Shown here: piece after piece, positions 60,089-64,000 of the stretch
Layout of the letters: each line of letters opens with the position of its first letter
How positions within the stretch are numbered: the first letter of the stretch is position 1
The notes under the pieces: model-generated
Told to the model about the DNA's origin: nothing
Seen by the model: the letters and a program-made list of their open reading frames with translations, nothing else
Databases searched by the model: none
Position numbers and translations under genes: made by a program
Origin: Arthrobacter sp. SW1
Lineage (GTDB): Bacteria > Actinomycetota > Actinomycetes > Actinomycetales > Micrococcaceae
Direction: 5' to 3'
DNA length: 64,000 nt
Assembly: GCF_001766675.1 (NCBI RefSeq)
Contig: NZ_MJLT01000012.1
Span: 248,001 to 312,000, forward strand

Positions 60089-60125
60089 CGAAAGCGCCCG
60101 CTCCCTTTTGGGGCGGGCGCTTTCG
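60089..60125 (+). terminator. Terminator of the winged-helix gene
   Basis: A perfect 13-bp stem, CGAAAGCGCCCGC paired with 60113-60125, with an 11-base loop, 17 bases after the stop codon. Confidence 0.85.
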
Positions 60126-60130
60126 CTTTC

Positions 60131-60234
60131 GCGGTGTTTCGCCGTGCCTTAGACACCTCCCGGCACGCCGCTCCGGTCGCTGGGCGACCTTCGCGGCGTT
60201 CTGGTCGGCGATGCGGCACTGCGCGAAACACCGC
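60131..60234. repeat. Nested palindromic (BIME-like) unit
   Basis: The outer arms are GCGGTGTTTCGC (60131-60142) and its perfect inverse (60223-60234). The centre is CGCCGC-tcc-GGTCGC-tgg-GCGACC-ttc-GCGGCG (60166-60198), a perfectly symmetrical double hairpin. No coding content is seen in 60126-60324. Confidence 0.7.
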
Positions 60235-60324
60235 TTTCGCTACAGCGCCCGCGCCAAGGATGTGCCGCCCTTCGGCGTTCCACCTGCCGACGAGTATGTG
60301 CCTCCGCGGCTATAGGGTTGGGGG

Positions 60325-60846
60325 ATGAGCGAGCATCACATCAAGCGGCTGGTGATCATGCGCCATGCCAAGTCCGATTGGCCCATGGGCGTTGACGATC
60401 ACGACCGTCCCCTGGCCGAGCGTGGGCACCGTGAAGCTCCGCTGGCCGGCAAGTGGCTCCTGAAGCACGGGGTGGTGCCCGACTTCATTCTGTGTTCCTC
60501 GGCCCTGCGGACCCGCCAGACCTGCACCTGGGTGTGCAGCGAGTTGGGCGAGAAGGCGCCGACGCCGAAACTTGAGGGCGGCCTGTACGCCGCCTCCGCG
60601 GTGCGCATGCTCAGCATCATCAACCACGTGCCGGACACCGTCGGAACGCTCATGGTGTTCGCGCACATGCCCGGCGTCCAGGACCTCGCCATGCACCTGG
60701 CCTCCCGCGACTCGGACCATGAGGCCTACATGGACGCCGCCAGCCATTACCCCACGAGTGCGATGACCGTCATGGAGCTGGAGAAGCCCTGGGCCGAGCT
60801 GGACGGGCAGGACGCCAAGCTGACCCGTTTCATCGTTCCGCGCTAG
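60325..60846 (+). CDS. sixA: SixA-like phosphohistidine phosphatase
   Basis: 173 residues. Histidine-phosphatase fold: the catalytic RHAKSDW at residues 13-19, the RPLAERG loop, SSALRTRQTC, and the second His in FAHMPGVQDL. SixA enzymes remove phosphate from histidine on phosphotransfer proteins. It overlaps the convergent LysR gene by 17 bases. Confidence 0.88.
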   Translation: MSEHHIKRLVIMRHAKSDWPMGVDDHDRPLAERGHREAPLAGKWLLKHGVVPDFILCSSALRTRQTCTWVCSELGEKAPTPKLEGGLYAASAVRMLSIINHVPDTVGTLMVFAHMPGVQDLAMHLASRDSDHEAYMDAASHYPTSAMTVMELEKPWAELDGQDAKLTRFIVPR

Positions 60847-61750
60847 ACGCCGCCTCGCGCAGCAGGCCCACCACGTGCCGGATGCTCGGGCTGGACTTCA
60901 TGGTCTTGCGGTACACAAGTCCCACCTCGCGCTGCTGCGCCGGCTTGTGCACGGGCACGGCCACCACGCCGCGCGGCAGCTCCGGGCGGCCCAGCCGCGG
61001 GACCAGCGCCACGGCCACGCCCTGCTGGACCATGGCGATATGCGTGGAGAAATCGGGATCGTACATGCGGATGTCCGGCACTTGGCCCAGTCCGGCGAAG
61101 ATCGCCAGCAGGGCCTCATTGCAGATCGCTCCCGCGGGCGTGCTGATCCAGGACTCGCCGAGCAGATCGGCGGCCTCGACGGCGGACCGGCCCGCCAGGG
61201 GGTGTGCCGCATTGAGCAGGACGTCGGCGGTGTCCGTGCAGAGTTTTTCGTGGACCATGTTGCCGGGGATGAGCAGCGGCACGGAGTTCCAGTTGTGGAC
61301 CACGCCAAGGTCCGCTTCCCCGGAGGCCACCCGTTGCACGGCTTCCCGCGGATCCTCGGCGAGCACGCGGATATCGAGCCCGTCGCCGCCCCCGGAACCG
61401 GCGCTGCCGAGCTTCCCGAGCATCGGCCCCACGAGCCCCCGGCATGCGGTGGAGAATGCCACGAGGCGCAGTACGCCGCTGGGCTTGGCGGGATCGGCCA
61501 GCAGGGTTGCCTGAAGTTCTTCCAGTTCGCCGAGGATGCGGCGCCCGTATTCGGCCAAGGCCATGCCCCGGTCCGTCAACAGCACGCCGCGGCCGTGCCG
61601 TTCCAGCACTGCTACGCCGCTTTGCTTCTCCAGCTTCTTGATCTGCTGCGAGACGGCGGACGGGCTGAAACCCATGATGTCCGCGGCCGCGATCACCGAT
61701 CCATGTTGTTCAACCGCCACCAGCGCCCGCAATGCCGCGATTTCGATCAT
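60830..61750 (-). CDS. LysR family regulator
   Basis: 306 residues from the ATG at 61750. The HTH is AALRALVAVEQHGSVIAAADIMGFSPSAVSQQIKKLEKQSGVAVLERHGRG. The effector domain (about 92-290) is standard, with SGEADLGVVHNWNS and MVQQGVAVALVPRLG. The C-terminus overlaps sixA by 17 bases. Divergent from an EamA transporter with 73 bases between starts, a typical regulator-exporter pairing. Confidence 0.87.
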   Translation of the reverse strand: MIEIAALRALVAVEQHGSVIAAADIMGFSPSAVSQQIKKLEKQSGVAVLERHGRGVLLTDRGMALAEYGRRILGELEELQATLLADPAKPSGVLRLVAFSTACRGLVGPMLGKLGSAGSGGGDGLDIRVLAEDPREAVQRVASGEADLGVVHNWNSVPLLIPGNMVHEKLCTDTADVLLNAAHPLAGRSAVEAADLLGESWISTPAGAICNEALLAIFAGLGQVPDIRMYDPDFSTHIAMVQQGVAVALVPRLGRPELPRGVVAVPVHKPAQQREVGLVYRKTMKSSPSIRHVVGLLREAASSAER

Positions 61751-61823
61751 GAAGCAAATGTACATGGTCAGCTAAAGAATTCAACGCTGGTGCTTCATGG
61801 ACCCCGAGTGCCACAGTAGGACC

Positions 61824-62741
61824 GTGAACCTTCGCCACTCGCTCCTCGCCACCCTGGTCGCCGTCCTCTGGGGGCTCAACTTCGTCGCCATCGACTTCGG
61901 CCTCCACCCCTCCGACGGACACGGCGGCACCGCCGAGGTTCCGCCGCTGCTGTTCGTGGCCATCCGCTTCGTGCTGGTGGTCTTCCCCTGCATCTTCTTC
62001 ATCCCCAAGCCGGACATCGGCTGGAAGGCGATTGCCGGCGTCGGGCTCTTCATGAGCGCGGGGCAGTTCGGGCTCCTCTACCTCGGCATGGCGCTGGGCA
62101 TGCCCGCAGGGCTGGCCTCGCTGGTGCTCCAGGCGCAGGTGCTGCTGACGGTGCTCCTCGCAGCGCGCTTCCTGGGCGAGAAGCCCGGGAAGCGGCAGCT
62201 TGCCGGTGTGGTGCTCGGCGTCGCCGGGCTCGCGGTGGTCGCGGTGGGCCGGAGCCTGGTGGCGCCGGTGGTGCCGCTCATGATCGTGCTCGCCGCGGCG
62301 TTGTCCTGGGCCATCGGCAACGTGATCGCCCGCAAGGCCAAGGCGGCGTCCGGGCTGGGGCTGGTGGTGTGGTCCGGGGCCGTGGTTCCGCTGCCGCTCG
62401 CGGCGCTGTCGCTCCTGGTCGACGGGCCTGCCGCCGTCGTCGGCACGCTTGCGCAACTGCAGCCGGCCACCATCCTCAGCGCACTCTACACAGCGGTCTT
62501 CGCCTCGCTGCTCGGGTACGGAATCTGGAACCGCCTGCTGAGCCTCTACCCGGGCTCGGCGGTGGTGCCGTTCACGCTGCTGGTCCCTGTGGTCGGGATG
62601 ACGGCGGCCTGGCTGATCCTCGGAGAGGTCCCGACGACGGCGGAACTGGCCGGCGGGCTGACCCTCCTTGCCGGGGTGGCCGTGGCGGTCGTGCAACGGA
62701 AGGCGCCCGTCCTGCGGATCCCGGAACTGACCCGCAGCTGA
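61824..62741 (+). CDS. EamA/DMT family transporter
   Basis: 305 residues from a GTG with AGTAGGA upstream. Ten transmembrane helices form two EamA repeats: LLATLVAVLWGLNFVAIDFG at the first and VVPLMIVLAAALSWAIGNVIARKAK at the second, each ending with LGE (FLGEKPGKRQLAG; ILGEVPTTAELAGG). It probably exports amino acids or small metabolites. Divergent from the LysR gene that likely controls it. Confidence 0.88.
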   Translation: MNLRHSLLATLVAVLWGLNFVAIDFGLHPSDGHGGTAEVPPLLFVAIRFVLVVFPCIFFIPKPDIGWKAIAGVGLFMSAGQFGLLYLGMALGMPAGLASLVLQAQVLLTVLLAARFLGEKPGKRQLAGVVLGVAGLAVVAVGRSLVAPVVPLMIVLAAALSWAIGNVIARKAKAASGLGLVVWSGAVVPLPLAALSLLVDGPAAVVGTLAQLQPATILSALYTAVFASLLGYGIWNRLLSLYPGSAVVPFTLLVPVVGMTAAWLILGEVPTTAELAGGLTLLAGVAVAVVQRKAPVLRIPELTRS

Positions 62742-62746
62742 GCGGC

Positions 62747-63427
62747 TCAGCTCCGGATGGTGCTGCCTTCCCGTGAGGCACTGTCCAGGATCGCTGCGAG
62801 ACCGGCGCGGAACGTTCCGAGGGAATCGAGCCTGGCAAGGTCCGGATGGTGTGCCTCCAGCAAAGGGTGCCCTGCGAGCTGGGTGAAGACGCCGGGGCTG
62901 AGCCAAGGATCGTGGCCCGCCGACCCCGGAAGCTGCTGGATTTCCCGTGCGATTCCGGCGCCGAGCGCCAGGGCGTGGCTTTCCAGTGCGGCGTAGTAGT
63001 GGACCACGCGGGCGTGCGGCAGCCCGGCCTCGGTGAGGCATTCCAGGACGAATTCGATGGATTGCAGTTCGCCCGGCCCGTAAGTATCCAGGGCGAAGGA
63101 CTCACGGCCCAAGGCAGGGTGGCGGATGAACGCCGCCATGAGTGCTTCAAAATACGCCTCCAGCCGGCTCCGCCAGTCCTCCCGGCCCGCGGCAGCCTGC
63201 GCGTCCGCTACCGCACCTTGGAAGAGCCGGTCCAAGGCGGCCCGGACAATCGCGTCCCGGTTGCGGAAGTGCCGGTACATGGCGCTGGCGTCCACGCCCA
63301 GTTCCTGGCCGAGCCGACGGAAGGTGAGGCGTTCCCCGGGCTCCTCGCGTGACAGCCGGATCACGGCATCAATGATGGATTCAGGGGTGAGTCGTACGCG
63401 TCCGTCACGCGGTGCCGGCTGCGCCAT
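62747..63427 (-). CDS. TetR family regulator
   Basis: 226 residues. The HTH is IIDAVIRLSREEPGERLTFRRLGQELGVDASAMYRHFRNRDAIVRAAL. The helical ligand domain contains FIRHPALGRESFALDTYGPGE and a TetR_C-type end. Divergent from the amidohydrolase at 63595, with a 41-bp perfect palindrome between them, so it very likely represses both. It is the second TetR/amidohydrolase module in the window. Confidence 0.88.
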   Translation of the reverse strand: MAQPAPRDGRVRLTPESIIDAVIRLSREEPGERLTFRRLGQELGVDASAMYRHFRNRDAIVRAALDRLFQGAVADAQAAAGREDWRSRLEAYFEALMAAFIRHPALGRESFALDTYGPGELQSIEFVLECLTEAGLPHARVVHYYAALESHALALGAGIAREIQQLPGSAGHDPWLSPGVFTQLAGHPLLEAHHPDLARLDSLGTFRAGLAAILDSASREGSTIRS

Positions 63428-63489
63428 TGATCCATCCTGCTTCCGTTCCGGGGTGCTGGACCCACCGTACAGGATGCCCGGAACCGGCT

Positions 63490-63530
63490 GCCCGCACCTT
63501 GAGTCAACATTGTTGACTCAAGGTGCGGGC
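63490..63530. promoter_or_regulatory. 41-bp perfect palindrome, TetR operator with embedded promoter
   Basis: 20-bp arms around a single T at 63510 (inner core GAGTCAACA-T-TGTTGACTC). On the plus strand TTGACT (63513-63518) can act as -35 with TAGGGT (63536-63541) 17 bases on; the minus strand has a symmetrical TTGACT at 63507-63502. The operator therefore covers the divergent promoters of the TetR and amidohydrolase genes. Confidence 0.8.
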
Positions 63531-63594
63531 CAGCATAGGGTCAGGTGCGGCCCCGCCTTGAACTGGGGAAATGCGGCACCAATGTGAGGAATCC

Positions 63595-64000
63595 ATGGCA
63601 ACTGCCCGGACCATCGTGGAGAACGGATGGGTTTACACCGGCCTGGAGGATGAACCGCGGCCTCTCAGCCTGGCCATCGCGGACGGCCGGATCCTGGCCG
63701 TCGGCGCTCCGGAGGACGTCGCAGGACTGGCCGGTGCGGACACCCAGCGGCTGGACCTGCGCGGGCGGCTGGTGGTCCCGGGCTTCCAGGACGCCCACAT
63801 CCATCCCGTCTTCGCAGGCGTGGAACTCCTGCAATGCGACCTCACGGGCGCGCGCAACGCCGAAGAAGCCGTGGCGACGGTGCGGCGTTACGCCCAGGAG
63901 AATCCGCACGAACCCTGGATCCTTGGCGCCGGGTGGTCCATGGACCATTTCCCGGGCGGCACTCCCGGGAAGGAACTGCTGGACGCCGTGGTCCCGGACC
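63595..64000 (+). CDS. YtcJ-like amidohydrolase, 3' end cut by the window edge
   Basis: 135 residues visible from the ATG at 63595 (GTGAGGA upstream). The N-terminal beta domain (ARTIVENGWVYTGLEDEPRPL, LAIADGRILAVG) and the first metal motif GFQDAHIHPVFAG are intact, followed by LLQCDLTGARNAEEA and WILGAGWSMDHFPGGTPGKELLDAV as in YtcJ-type Amidohydro_3 enzymes. It is a paralogue of the gene at 36625. Divergent from the TetR gene. Confidence 0.88.
   Translation, partial: MATARTIVENGWVYTGLEDEPRPLSLAIADGRILAVGAPEDVAGLAGADTQRLDLRGRLVVPGFQDAHIHPVFAGVELLQCDLTGARNAEEAVATVRRYAQENPHEPWILGAGWSMDHFPGGTPGKELLDAVVPD

Overview
The window reads as chromosome of a high-GC actinobacterium, most likely Micrococcaceae (Arthrobacter/Pseudarthrobacter type). 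The reasons are the strong G/C third-position bias, an actinobacterial gene set (NUDIX-like DUF4916, YcnI, a c-di-AMP riboswitch ahead of a cell-wall lytic gene, SixA, a large Lhr helicase) and an orphan winged-helix protein of the type I associate with Arthrobacter. The genus is an inference from gene content; no rRNA lies in the window.

1-9.6 kb holds housekeeping and accessory metabolic genes: NUDIX-like, VOC and YdeI-like proteins, a cytoplasmic GH76 protein, an overlapping SDR plus acyl-CoA dehydrogenase pair, DUF808, a LysE exporter and DUF1684. 10-17 kb carries ppc with a strong bidirectional terminator, a secreted CHRD protein, a PLP D-serine-dehydratase-like enzyme, a lipoprotein and DedA. 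17-27 kb has a macrodomain protein, GNAT, RluA-type pseudouridine synthase, an ArsR/SRPBCC operon, AraC/GyrI, a divergent YczR-like MocR regulator with yczE, a TM2 protein and a Nei-type glycosylase. 27-39 kb has an Lhr helicase containing a nine-unit 30-bp tandem repeat, a YcnI copper locus, a TetR/MFS/amidohydrolase module with a perfect 23-bp palindrome, and small membrane proteins.

39.6-45.8 kb is an accessory island abutting the 3' end of tRNA-Ser(CGA). Every intact gene in it is on the minus strand. It contains a PIN protein with a truncated ImmA/IrrE-like partner, a sigma factor / HTH / ImmA-IrrE peptidase triad with overlapping genes, two small conserved proteins (one Cas2/SinR-like), and a two-gene CBASS: Cap15-like 2TM-beta-barrel effector followed by a CD-NTase. 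A serine-recombinase C-terminal remnant lies between the PIN module and the tRNA.

46-64 kb returns to core-like content: an operon of a BchC-like dehydrogenase, a pterin-synthase homologue lacking its catalytic residues, and a glycosyltransferase; acylphosphatase/VOC; LysR with a TDT-family transporter; an aromatic-acid-exporter-like protein; tadA and upp; HAD phosphatase; a lytic transglycosylase-like protein under a c-di-AMP riboswitch; a two-component system; the orphan winged-helix gene; sixA; LysR/EamA; and a TetR/amidohydrolase pair with a 41-bp perfect palindrome. A dispersed 109-bp palindromic element occurs twice (18.7 and 46.0 kb).
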